Shown here: positions 1-8,286 of the stretch, piece after piece
Layout: every line of letters begins with the position of its first letter
Numbering within the stretch: position 1 is the first letter of the stretch
From: Hyphomicrobiales bacterium
GTDB lineage: Bacteria; Pseudomonadota; Alphaproteobacteria; Rhizobiales; Beijerinckiaceae
NCBI GenBank assembly: GCA_028290705.1
Contig: JAQGJH010000107.1
Location: forward strand, 1 to 61,870
Direction of reading: 5' to 3'
DNA length: 61,870 nt
Program-made: the position numbers and the translations under genes
Notes under the pieces: generated by a model
Told to the model about the DNA's origin: nothing
What the model saw: only the letters and a program-made list of their open reading frames with translations
The model's database searches: none

Positions 1-2
1 TC

Positions 3-134
3 GTCGAGGTGGACCTGCCGCGGCCAAGGCCGCTGTCGATGAAGCGGACGCCGGAGTTCGTCAAATACGTCGACCACATCTGGAAGCTGATCGAGGACGA
101 CGTGCGCGCCTCCGTGCTCGAGGAGCATGCCTGA
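3..134 (+). CDS. ABC transporter ATP-binding protein, C-terminal end (partial)
   Basis: This reading frame is open from the left edge and ends in TGA, giving the last 43 residues of a protein. The tail contains a VDLPRPRP stretch, then a TPEFVKYVDHIWKLIEDD helix. This is the usual end of nitrate/sulfonate/taurine-type ABC ATPases, where a basic LPRPR segment follows the nucleotide-binding domain. The Walker motifs lie outside the window, so the call rests on the tail alone. The complete ATPase at 35043-35846 carries a comparable DLPRPRNGEK segment near its own end. The gene abuts the convergent FkbM gene with no spacer. Confidence 0.6.
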   Translation, partial: VEVDLPRPRPLSMKRTPEFVKYVDHIWKLIEDDVRASVLEEHA

Positions 135-1169
135 TCAGTCGAGGATCTGGCCGCCGTCCCAGCTCATCGCGAGCCTCCCGGTCATGACCCGGAAGGCATC
201 GCTGTCGACGAGTGCGCGATAATAGTCGCGCAGCGACGCAGCATCGATGTCGTCGAGTCCGCTGCGCGCCTCGGCGAAGCGCCCGCCCGGAAACAGGCGG
301 TCGATCACGGCGCGTCGGGCGGCGGCATCGGGCTTGCGGGCGAGTTCCTCGGGTGCGATGCCTCGCGTCAGGACGTTGACGAGCGTTTCGCGGTCCATGG
401 CCGGAAGGCTCGCGAGCAGGCCGCCGACGAGATCGCGCGCGAAGGCGTGATCGGGATGATCGTCGCGGAAGGGCGCGCGGTTGGTGTGGCCGAGATGGGG
501 AACGACCAGCCAGTCGGCTTTCTCGCGCGGGAAACGGGCCAGAAGCTCGGCGTCGCGCCGGTCCACGTAGAAGCGGTTCAGCCCTTCGAACAGGACGAAC
601 TCATAGTCCTGCGCCAGCAGCAGGGGCTCCCAGGCCGCATGCGCTTCGGCCATGCTGCCGGGCGCGACGGCTTCGAGCAGGATGACGCGGGGACGCAGCC
701 TCGACCAATCGTTGCCGGCGAGCACGTCGCCTTCCGCGCCCTCGACGTCGATCTTCAGGAAATCGACGCGCGGGAGGCCGTGGTCACGCGCGATGGCGGC
801 CAGCGTCGTCATCGGCATGCGGCGGGAGACCACCCTGGCGCCCAGTTCGCGCGCCGCCTCGGCGGCATCCGCCATCGTGGTCGAGAAGCCGTGCAGCTTC
901 TCGACGTGGAAAAACTCGACCTCTCCTTCGCGGGAGCCGACGAGCGAGGCGAGCGCCACGTCACGCGGCCGCACATGCGCGTAGAGCGCCGCGAGATCGG
1001 CCTGCGGCTCCACCACGATGCCGCTCCAGCCGCGCAGGTAGAACCAGCACGACACGTTGTCGGCCACCGGGTGCCCCGCGCCGACGTCGATGTAGAAGCC
1101 CCGCTCCTGCCCGGCGAAAGCCAAGGCGAGATGGTAGTCCTCGAGATGCTGGGCGTAGGAGAGATCCAT
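135..1169 (-). CDS. FkbM family methyltransferase
   Basis: The 344-residue product looks like a SAM-dependent O-methyltransferase of the FkbM family. The N-terminus begins SYAQHLEDYHL and reaches a D-x-G-x-G motif at residues 28-32 (YIDVGAGHP), the SAM-binding glycine loop. A second family motif, FLKIDVEGAE, lies around residues 135-145, and a VVEP segment marks the ribose-binding acid. FkbM enzymes methylate sugars or polyketides; the acceptor here cannot be deduced. The roughly 130-residue C-terminal extension after the Rossmann domain is not recognisable. The gene is transcribed away from the acyl-CoA dehydrogenase, with 256 bases between their starts. Confidence 0.85.
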   Translation of the reverse strand: MDLSYAQHLEDYHLALAFAGQERGFYIDVGAGHPVADNVSCWFYLRGWSGIVVEPQADLAALYAHVRPRDVALASLVGSREGEVEFFHVEKLHGFSTTMADAAEAARELGARVVSRRMPMTTLAAIARDHGLPRVDFLKIDVEGAEGDVLAGNDWSRLRPRVILLEAVAPGSMAEAHAAWEPLLLAQDYEFVLFEGLNRFYVDRRDAELLARFPREKADWLVVPHLGHTNRAPFRDDHPDHAFARDLVGGLLASLPAMDRETLVNVLTRGIAPEELARKPDAAARRAVIDRLFPGGRFAEARSGLDDIDAASLRDYYRALVDSDAFRVMTGRLAMSWDGGQILD

Positions 1170-1425
1170 CGGCGTTCCGCTCGGGCAGGGAGAAGGCGCG
1201 CGAGCCTACAGCAGCGCGAGCCGCCTGCAAGCTTGGCCCGCGCTTGATTTGTTGCGCCGCATCCCCGATCCTGCGGGTGAAGCCGGCTCGAACCGGCGGA
1301 CAGCCCATCGCAACGAGGGCCGCAGGGAGGATGGGATCGCGATGCCCCGCGCGATCATGTTTTTTCCAGCTCTCGGCGGCAGCTTTCCGCCTCGCGTCCC
1401 GCACGGCACGAGGCAGGAGAGAGAG

Positions 1426-2577
1426 ATGGATTTCACGCTTCCCGAGGAATTGCGGCTGCTGAAGGACAACGTCCGGCGCTACGTCGACTCGAAGATGATC
1501 CCGGTGGAGCGCGAGACGCTGGCCAACGACGAACTGAAGCCGGAATGGCGCGAGACCTTCCAGCGCGGCGCCAAGGATCTGGGCATCTGGATGATGGACG
1601 TGCCCGAGGAACTGGGCGGCCCGGGCCTCGGCATCATGCCGCGCGTGATCGTCTGGGAGGAACTGGCGCGCACGATCGCGCTGCCGTCGCGCGGCGAAAG
1701 CATGATGGGGCCGAACGTGCGCGCCATCCTGTTCTCGCTCGAAGGCGAGATGCGCGAGAAATATCTCATGCCCGTGCTGCGCGGCGAGAAGCGCGCCTGT
1801 TTCGCCCAGACCGAACCCGATGCGGGCTCGGACCCCGGCTCGATGCGCACGACCGCGGTGCGCGATGGCGACGATTACGTGATCAACGGCGTGAAGCGTT
1901 ACATCAGCCATGCCGACAAGGCCGACTTCGCCCAAGTGATGGTGGCGACCGATCGCTCGAAAGGGTCGCGCGGCGGCATTTCCTGCTTCCTGGTCGACAT
2001 GAATACGCCCGGCGTGAAGATCACGACCAAGTACCAGACCATGATGGGCGATGCGCCCTGCGAGATCGTGTTCGACAACGTCCGCGTGCCGGCCAGCCAT
2101 CGCGTCGGCGCGGAGGGCGAGGGTTTCAAATTCGGCCAGAAATGGCTCGGCGTCGGGCGTATCAAGCACGGCGCGCGGGCTCTGGGCGTCGCCGAGCGCT
2201 GCCTCGAACTGGCGGTGTCCTACGCCAAGCAGCGCGTGACGTTCGGCAAGCCCCTGGCGGACCGGCAGGCGATCCAGTTCATGCTGGTGGATTCCTACGT
2301 GGAACTCAAGGCGGCCCGGCTGATGGTTCACGAGGCGGCGTGCAAGCTCGACGCGGGCGAGGACAATCGCGTCGACGCCTACATCTCCAAATCCAACGCC
2401 GACGAAATGGCGTTTCGCGTCGCCGACCGCTGCATGCAGATCCACGGCGGCATCGGGCTCACGACGGATCTGCCGATTGAAAAGATGTGGCGGCAGCAAC
2501 GCAGCTACCGCATCACCGAGGGGGCCACGGAGGTGATGAAAATGGTCATCGCCCGGCACGTGTTGAAGACGTATTGA
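1426..2577 (+). CDS. Acyl-CoA dehydrogenase
   Basis: The 383-residue flavoprotein has the normal length for an acyl-CoA dehydrogenase, which oxidises an acyl-CoA to the 2-enoyl-CoA and passes electrons to ETF. The start MDFTLPEELRLL is preceded by a purine-rich AGGCAGGAGAG site; an upstream in-frame extension has no such support. FAD and substrate motifs are visible: CFAQTEPDAGSD near residue 125, then the middle beta domain, then QIHGGIGLTTDLPIEK. A glutamate in RITEGATEVMK near the C-terminus occupies the position of the catalytic base in medium-chain enzymes. The substrate is unknown. A TctC binding protein follows 68 bases downstream and may share the transcript. Confidence 0.93.
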   Translation: MDFTLPEELRLLKDNVRRYVDSKMIPVERETLANDELKPEWRETFQRGAKDLGIWMMDVPEELGGPGLGIMPRVIVWEELARTIALPSRGESMMGPNVRAILFSLEGEMREKYLMPVLRGEKRACFAQTEPDAGSDPGSMRTTAVRDGDDYVINGVKRYISHADKADFAQVMVATDRSKGSRGGISCFLVDMNTPGVKITTKYQTMMGDAPCEIVFDNVRVPASHRVGAEGEGFKFGQKWLGVGRIKHGARALGVAERCLELAVSYAKQRVTFGKPLADRQAIQFMLVDSYVELKAARLMVHEAACKLDAGEDNRVDAYISKSNADEMAFRVADRCMQIHGGIGLTTDLPIEKMWRQQRSYRITEGATEVMKMVIARHVLKTY

Positions 2578-2645
2578 CGGCGGGTGCGTTTCGCCGTGCA
2601 ATGACCCGAGGGACCGGCGCAAGATCGGTTCATCGGGAGGACGAC

Positions 2646-3800
2646 ATGCCGGAACAGCTCGAACGCGGCGGATTGCGCGCGTTTCCGATCAAGATGCGGC
2701 CTCGCGCGGCGACATGCGTCGTGGTCTCGCTCACGCTTGTCCTCGGGGCATCCACGGGCACGCAGGCCGTCGCCGACCCGATCGCCGAGTTCTACACCGG
2801 CAAGACCATCCGGATGATCATCCGCTCGGGCGTGGGCGGCGGCTACGATCAATATTCGCGACTGCTCGGGCGGCACATCGGCAAGCACATTCCGGGCAAT
2901 CCTCACGTGCTGCCGGTGAACATGCCGGGCGGCGGCGGCATCGTGGCGGCGAATTACGTCGCCAATGTCGCGCCGCGCGACGGCACGATCCTGACGATCG
3001 TGAGCCAGGGGCTGGTGGTCGATCAGGCGCTCGGGCTGAACAAGACGTTCAAGGCGGATCTCCGCAGCTTCGGCTGGGTCGGCAATCTGAGCAAGTCGAA
3101 CCAGCTCACTGTCGCGTGGCACACGTCCAAGACGAAGACGCTGAAAGACGCCATGACGCACGAGACGCTGATCGGCGCGACCGGCGCGGGATCGATCTCG
3201 ACGCAATTGCCCGCCTTCTACAACAATGTGCTGGGCACGAAATTCAAGATCGTGCACGGATATCCGGACGGGTCGGACGTCAATATGGCGATGGAGCGCA
3301 ACGAGGTCGAAGGACGGGGCACGAACCCGTGGGCGAGCTATCGGGCGATGACGCCGCGCTACGTCACCGACAAGATGATCGTGCCGCTGATTCAGGCCGG
3401 CCTCAAGAAGGAGGACGACCTGCCCGACGTGCCTCTGCTGCTCGACGTCGTCAAGCCGGAGGACCGGCCGCTGGCCGAGTTCATGTCCAAGTCCGTGAGC
3501 GTCGGACGGCCCATCGCGACGACGCCGGGAACGCCGCCCGAACGGCTGCAGGCTCTGCGCCGCGCCTTCGACGCGGCCTTGAAGGACCCGGACTTCATCC
3601 GGGAGGCAGAAACGCAGCGCGCCGAGATCGAGTCGATGGACGGAGAGGAACTGGAACGCATTGTGCATGAACTCATCGGCGCGCCGCAGGAAACGCTCGA
3701 TCGTGTGAAGGTTGCATTGCAGCCCAAGGACAAGGATATGTCGGCAGCTCCGAAGCCAGCCAAGGCGGCGAATGGCAAACCGGAGGCCGCGAAAGAATGA
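2646..3800 (+). CDS. TctC-type (Bug) periplasmic substrate-binding protein
   Basis: The 384-residue protein is a tripartite tricarboxylate transporter receptor. A basic leader and a hydrophobic stretch (VVVSLTLVLGAS) with a possible cleavage after QAVA mark export. The mature part starts DPIAEFYTGKTIRMIIRSGVGGGYD and includes the NMPGGGG ligand-loop signature of the family. The ATG at 2646 follows GGGAGGACGAC, a good ribosome site. The last roughly 30 residues are rich in K, A and P and are not part of the fold. No TctA or TctB membrane subunit is encoded in the window, so this is an orphan receptor, as is common in proteobacteria with many Bug proteins. The likely ligand is an organic acid. 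Confidence 0.88.
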   Translation: MPEQLERGGLRAFPIKMRPRAATCVVVSLTLVLGASTGTQAVADPIAEFYTGKTIRMIIRSGVGGGYDQYSRLLGRHIGKHIPGNPHVLPVNMPGGGGIVAANYVANVAPRDGTILTIVSQGLVVDQALGLNKTFKADLRSFGWVGNLSKSNQLTVAWHTSKTKTLKDAMTHETLIGATGAGSISTQLPAFYNNVLGTKFKIVHGYPDGSDVNMAMERNEVEGRGTNPWASYRAMTPRYVTDKMIVPLIQAGLKKEDDLPDVPLLLDVVKPEDRPLAEFMSKSVSVGRPIATTPGTPPERLQALRRAFDAALKDPDFIREAETQRAEIESMDGEELERIVHELIGAPQETLDRVKVALQPKDKDMSAAPKPAKAANGKPEAAKE

Positions 3801-3812
3801 ACGGGGGAAGCA

Positions 3813-4529
3813 ATGACGCGCATGCTGGGTGAGATGATCGCGCGCGACTGGTCCTCGCTGGCCGGGCGGGACATGTTCAGCGTCTCGGTCACGGGTGATG
3901 GACAGGGCTCGCCCGAGGAGGAGACGGAGCGCGTCATCGCCGCGGCCATCGTCGAAATCGAGGCCGCGGGCTTCGCGCGCGACCACATCGTGCGCAGCCG
4001 CCTGTTCGCGCGCAACACCGAAATGCGGTCGCGCGCCAGCGATTGTCGACGCGCCTTGTTGATCGGCCCGCTGCGCGGCTCGAGTTCGAGCTTCTGCGAC
4101 GCAGAGCGCCTGCCCGGCCATGCGCGCATGAGCCTCGATCTCATGGCGATCCGGCCGCGCGATCCGCAGGCGCGCAAGGTCGTGCGGGACTACGAACCCG
4201 CCATCGCGCCGCCGATGTTCGTGTCGCTCGACAGGATGGTGTTCCTGTCGGGTCTGACCGACACGATGGCGGCGCTGGACGATCAGATCCCCGCCATCGC
4301 GCAGGCGATCCGGCATTCGCTGCGGCAGGCGGGATCGAAGATCACCGCAGCCAAACGCGTCGACGTGTTTCTGGCCAAGTCGGAGGATCCGGCGCGCGCC
4401 ATGAAGCTGATCGCTGCTGAATTTCCCGACCTTCCCTGCCCTCTCGGCCTGACCACGGTCGAGGGCTATTCGGCGCCCGAGAAGCGCATCGAAATCGAGG
4501 TCACGGCCGTCTCGATCGAAAGCGTGTGA
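3813..4529 (+). CDS. Tandem RidA (YjgF/YER057c) family protein
   Basis: The 238-residue product reads as two RidA-like halves in tandem. The first covers roughly residues 20-110 (FSVSVTGDGQGSPEEETERVIAAA). The second covers roughly 130-235 and has the family-like stretch MVFLSGLTDTMAALDDQIPAIAQAI followed by a conserved EIEVTAV strand. RidA proteins deaminate reactive enamines or imines, and relatives are found in degradation pathways of N-heterocycles and aminophenols. The gene starts 12 bases after the TctC gene, with GGGGAAGC as ribosome site, so they are probably co-transcribed. The usual catalytic arginine is not clearly placed in either half, so its activity is uncertain. Confidence 0.6.
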   Translation: MTRMLGEMIARDWSSLAGRDMFSVSVTGDGQGSPEEETERVIAAAIVEIEAAGFARDHIVRSRLFARNTEMRSRASDCRRALLIGPLRGSSSSFCDAERLPGHARMSLDLMAIRPRDPQARKVVRDYEPAIAPPMFVSLDRMVFLSGLTDTMAALDDQIPAIAQAIRHSLRQAGSKITAAKRVDVFLAKSEDPARAMKLIAAEFPDLPCPLGLTTVEGYSAPEKRIEIEVTAVSIESV

Positions 4530-4567
4530 ACGCAGCGGCCACCGTGCGGCTTGTACAAAAGTCTTAG

Positions 4568-4590
4568 GCGCGAGATAAACGTTCTCGCGC
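4568..4590. repeat. Inverted repeat upstream of the molybdenum hydroxylase gene
   Basis: A perfect 8-base inverted repeat (GCGCGAGA, 7-base spacer, TCTCGCGC) lies 60 bases before the start at 4651. No T-run follows it on either strand, so it does not look like an intrinsic terminator. It could be an operator or an mRNA hairpin. Confidence 0.35.
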
Positions 4591-4650
4591 GCGCGATGCT
4601 CCCTCGCAAGCGTCCGCGCACCCTTCAACAAAGACCGGGATGGAACACAG

Positions 4651-6984
4651 ATGGGTGAATTTGCGCTCGGACAGGCCGTGCCACGCTTCGAGGATCCTCG
4701 GCTCATCAGGGGCGGCGGACGTTACGTGGACGACCTTTCGATGCCCGGCATGGCGCATGGCGTCGTGCTGCGTTCACAATATGCCCATGCCAAGGTTCTC
4801 TCCATCGACACCAGCCGGGCGCTCGCGGCGCCCGGGGTTCTGGCGGTCCTGACCGGCCGGGACTGGCAGGAGTCCGGCTACAACGACCTGCCGATGCCGA
4901 AGGGGCGCAAGCGTCGCGACGGATCGCCGATGCACACCGGCAAGTTCCCGGCGCTGGTCACCGACAAGGTGCGGTGGGTCGGCGATTACGTCGCCTTCAT
5001 CGTGGCGGAGACGCGCTTCCAGGCGCTCGATGCGGCCGAACTGGTCGAGGTCGACTACGAGGTTCTGCCAGCCAATGTGGTGACGGGTGAAGCGGCCGAT
5101 CCCGGCAAGCCGCTCGTCTGGGACGATTGCCCGAACAACATCTCGTTCGTGCATCTGGAAGGCGACAAGGCACAGACCGAGGCGGCCTTCGCACAGGCCG
5201 ACCACGTCGTGCGGCGAAAGTTCGTGATCAATCGCGTCACCGCCGCCACCATGGAGCCGCGCGCCTGCGTCGGCCATTACGATCCGGCTGCCGACCGCTA
5301 CACGATCCACACGACGCTGCAGCGCGCGATCCATTATCGCGGCGCGCTGGCCCGCACGCTTCGGGTGCCGGAAAGCAAGGTGCATGTGATCGCGGGCGAC
5401 ATCGGCGGCAGCTTCGGCATGAAGTCGGGCGTCTACAACGAGGTCGGGCTGGTGCTGCTCGCCTCGAAGCTGACCGGCCGCCCGGTGAAGTGGAACAGCA
5501 CCCGGTCGGAAGCCTTCCTGAGCGACGCGCAGGCGCGCGACAACGTGACGGAAGCCGCGCTGGCGCTCGACAAGAACGGAAAATTCCTGGGCCTGCACGT
5601 CAAGACGATCGCCAACGTCGGGGCCTATCTGCAGCCCGGCGGAGACGGCGGCGCGACCAGCAATCTGGGAACCTTGGCCGGGGTCTACACGACACCTGCA
5701 ATCCACATCGACGTGACCGCCGTTTTCACCAACACCAATCCGATGAGGCCGTATCGGGGCAATGGACGGCCCGAGGCCGCCTACGTGCTCGAGCGCATGG
5801 TCGATCTCGCGGCTCGGGAACTGGGGCTCGATCCGGCGGAGATCCGCCGCCGCAACCTCATCCCGCCGGAGGCCATGCCCTACAAGACGCCTCTCAAGTT
5901 CCGCTACGACTCGGGCGAGTTCGAGAAGGGCATGGACATGGTGCTGGAGATGTCCGACTGGGCGGGCTTCGAAGCGCGCCGCGCCATGTCGCGCAAGGCC
6001 GGCAAGCTGAGGGGCATCGGCCTTTCCAACTCGATCGAGAAGGCCGCGGCGCCCGGGTTCGAGGGCGCGGAGATCCGCTTCGATCGTTCGGGCACCGTGA
6101 CGATCCTTTCGGGTGCGGTGACGCAGGGTCAGGGCCATGAAACGGTGTTCAAGCAGCTCGTCTGCGACCGGCTCGGCGTGAAGCCCGACGACGTGCATTA
6201 CGTGCAGGGCGACACCGATGCGGTCTTCTTCGGCGAAGGCACGGGCGGGTCGCGCACCGCGACCGTGGCGGGCTCGGCGCTTCACCTCGCGGCCGAGAAG
6301 ATCCTCGTCAAGGCGCACAAGATCGCGGCGAAGATGCTGGACGTGGACGACATCGAGTTCAAGGACGGAATTTTCACCAGCCGCGCCACCAATCGCAGCC
6401 TGTCGATCGGCGAAGTGGCGCGCGGCTCGACCAATCCTAAGAACCTGCCGGAAGGCATGGAAGCGGGCCTGATCGCCAATGCGGTCTATTCCAACGACCT
6501 GATGAACTACCCCAACGGCAGCCACGTCTGCGAACTCGAGATCGACGAGGAGACCGGCAAGGTCGAGATCGTCGGCTATCACGTGGTGGATGATGTCGGG
6601 ACCGTTCTGAATCCGCTCATTCTCAAGGGCCAGATCCATGGCGGCGTGGCGCAGGGCGTCGGCCAGATGCTGATGGAGGATCTCACCTACGATCCCTCCA
6701 CGGGCGAATTGCTGGCCGGGTCGTTCGTCGATTACGCCATGCCGCATGCGGATAATTTCTGCCCGATCGAGGTGAAGAGCAATCCGGTGCCGACGGCCAC
6801 CAACCCCTTGGGAGTCAAGGGTGCGGGCGAGGCCGGCTGCGTCGGCGCACTGCCGGCCGTCGCCAATGCGCTGGCCAATGCGCTGAGCGTCTACGGCATC
6901 GACGACGTGCCCATGCCGGCGACCGCGGTGCGCATCTGGCACATGATCCAGGAGGCGAAGGCGAGAGGTGTCGCTGCGGAATAA
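4651..6984 (+). CDS. Xanthine dehydrogenase-family molybdopterin-binding large subunit (orphan)
   Basis: The 777-residue protein is a complete large subunit of the molybdenum hydroxylase superfamily. It has the N-terminal domain (GQAVPRFEDPRLIRGGGRYVDDL), the GGSFGMKSGVY loop, a TQGQGHETVFKQ motif and the active-site glutamate in GVKGAGE near residue 727. Family members hydroxylate aromatic N-heterocycles, aldehydes or CoA thioesters using water. The CO dehydrogenase loop AYRCSFR is absent; the matching region reads RPYRGNGRPEAAYVLER. No iron-sulfur or FAD subunit is encoded beside it. It may borrow partners or use a fused or unlinked electron acceptor. The ribosome site is weak. It follows the tandem RidA gene after 121 bases. 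Confidence 0.9.
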   Translation: MGEFALGQAVPRFEDPRLIRGGGRYVDDLSMPGMAHGVVLRSQYAHAKVLSIDTSRALAAPGVLAVLTGRDWQESGYNDLPMPKGRKRRDGSPMHTGKFPALVTDKVRWVGDYVAFIVAETRFQALDAAELVEVDYEVLPANVVTGEAADPGKPLVWDDCPNNISFVHLEGDKAQTEAAFAQADHVVRRKFVINRVTAATMEPRACVGHYDPAADRYTIHTTLQRAIHYRGALARTLRVPESKVHVIAGDIGGSFGMKSGVYNEVGLVLLASKLTGRPVKWNSTRSEAFLSDAQARDNVTEAALALDKNGKFLGLHVKTIANVGAYLQPGGDGGATSNLGTLAGVYTTPAIHIDVTAVFTNTNPMRPYRGNGRPEAAYVLERMVDLAARELGLDPAEIRRRNLIPPEAMPYKTPLKFRYDSGEFEKGMDMVLEMSDWAGFEARRAMSRKAGKLRGIGLSNSIEKAAAPGFEGAEIRFDRSGTVTILSGAVTQGQGHETVFKQLVCDRLGVKPDDVHYVQGDTDAVFFGEGTGGSRTATVAGSALHLAAEKILVKAHKIAAKMLDVDDIEFKDGIFTSRATNRSLSIGEVARGSTNPKNLPEGMEAGLIANAVYSNDLMNYPNGSHVCELEIDEETGKVEIVGYHVVDDVGTVLNPLILKGQIHGGVAQGVGQMLMEDLTYDPSTGELLAGSFVDYAMPHADNFCPIEVKSNPVPTATNPLGVKGAGEAGCVGALPAVANALANALSVYGIDDVPMPATAVRIWHMIQEAKARGVAAE

Positions 6985-7131
6985 TTCGACACCAATTCCT
7001 TCACCAAGCCGCATCAATGAAGCGCGTTATTTTAGATAAAACCCCAGCTTTTCTTCGAACCGGAACAGGCGCAGTTAAGAAAGCAGGGGCAAATTCGGGC
7101 GAATGCAATTTCATGACGTGAGGATTGCCAC

Positions 7132-8286
7132 ATGAGCGCACAAGACGGCAATAAAGCCAGGCACACACGACCTCTCCCCCTGCCGCCCGTTGCGGAAGGG
7201 GGCCGGGAATGGCTTCGGCAACTGACGGAATGTCTCGCACCGTCTGAATGCAGCGGCGCCGTTTTCGCGTCTCCCAACGATGTCGTCGGCGAATTGCCGA
7301 CGATGCGGCTGCGCGGCTTCGGAAGCCTGCGGCAGAAAGACGGCGCGCCCGTGCTGATCGTGACGCCCATGACGCTGCACGATTCGGGGATGGCCGACCT
7401 GATGCGCGGCCACTCCGTCGTCGAGGCCTTGCGGGCTTCGGGAGCGGGACCGATTTATCTGACGGACTGGAAGTCCGCGGATGCAAGCCTGCGGGACTGC
7501 GGGCTCGACGCCTATGTGTCGGACCTGAACGTCGCGATCGACGACCTGGGCGGGACCGTGGACGTCGTTGGACTGTGCCAGGGCGGGTGGCTGGCGCTCG
7601 TCCATGCCGCGCGCTTCCCCGAAAAAATTCGCCGCCTCGTGCTCGTCGGCTCCCCCATCGACACGGGCGCGTCGCCCTCGCCCATGACGCAACTGGCGGA
7701 CCGCGCCCGTGCCACCGAAAAACGCGGCGACGAAAAAGTCTCGGGGCGCGACGTCTTTGCCCCGCTGGGCGCCGGCTATGGCGCGGAGCAGGCGGCCATC
7801 TTCGCCCTGCAGCGCAATCCTGCATCCTTCGCGGATGCGGACATGCGCGCGATCTCGGCTTATGAGCGATGGAGTCGCCGCGCGCTCGACCTGCCCGCGC
7901 CCTATGCGCAGGCGGTCGCGACGCATCTCTTCGCCGCCAACAGCCTCGCCAAAGGCACGCTCACCGTGCTGGGAAAGCGGCTGCGGCTGAAGTCCGTGAA
8001 GATACCGATCTTCACGCTCTGCGGCGAGATGGACGAGGCGACGCCGAAAGCCCAGACGCTGGGCGCTCTCGCGCTGGTCGGGACGCCTCGTTCGCGCGTG
8101 CGCAGCCTCAGCGCACCCTGCGGACATTTCGCACTGTTCACCGGCGCCCGCGTCCTGCGGCAGGAGTGGCGGACGATCGCCACCTGGCTCACCTCGCAGG
8201 CGCCGCTGGGCGGCAGGCCCCCGGCACGCGTCGGCGCTGCCGAGGACGCTCCCGCCGCGCTCACACCATCGGCGGCAGCGCGCTGA
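7132..8286 (+). CDS. Alpha/beta hydrolase with a PHA-synthase-like cysteine box
   Basis: The 384-residue protein has an alpha/beta-hydrolase core with nucleophile elbow GLCQGGW around residues 147-153. This is the G-x-C-x-G-G form typical of polyhydroxyalkanoate synthases rather than the G-x-S-x-G of lipases. A candidate acid lies in CGEMDEATP and a candidate base in CGHFALFTG. The YLTDWKSADASL stretch also resembles the PHA synthase/depolymerase region. The length fits a class III PhaC or a PhaC-related depolymerase better than a class I PhaC of about 590 residues. Function is therefore open: polymer synthesis, intracellular depolymerisation or an unrelated thioesterase. The last 26 bases overlap the convergent racemase-like gene. 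GAGGATTGCCAC supports the ATG. Confidence 0.65.
   Translation: MSAQDGNKARHTRPLPLPPVAEGGREWLRQLTECLAPSECSGAVFASPNDVVGELPTMRLRGFGSLRQKDGAPVLIVTPMTLHDSGMADLMRGHSVVEALRASGAGPIYLTDWKSADASLRDCGLDAYVSDLNVAIDDLGGTVDVVGLCQGGWLALVHAARFPEKIRRLVLVGSPIDTGASPSPMTQLADRARATEKRGDEKVSGRDVFAPLGAGYGAEQAAIFALQRNPASFADADMRAISAYERWSRRALDLPAPYAQAVATHLFAANSLAKGTLTVLGKRLRLKSVKIPIFTLCGEMDEATPKAQTLGALALVGTPRSRVRSLSAPCGHFALFTGARVLRQEWRTIATWLTSQAPLGGRPPARVGAAEDAPAALTPSAAAR

Noticed and set aside
1282-1297. GCCGG-CTCGAA-CCGGC hairpin resembling a tRNA T-arm
   Set aside because: No acceptor, D or anticodon arm can be built around it, and it lies in the leader of the acyl-CoA dehydrogenase gene.
961-2622. Long minus-strand open frame opposite the acyl-CoA dehydrogenase
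   Set aside because: It is an antisense shadow with no domain; the plus-strand acyl-CoA dehydrogenase carries all family motifs and a ribosome site.
2505-4706. Long minus-strand open frame opposite the TctC and RidA genes
   Set aside because: Composition is that of an antisense frame and no family motif is present; the plus-strand genes are well supported.
4651-6984. Aerobic CO dehydrogenase (CoxL)
   Set aside because: The cysteine loop AYRCSFR of form I CO dehydrogenase is absent, as are coxM and coxS next to it.
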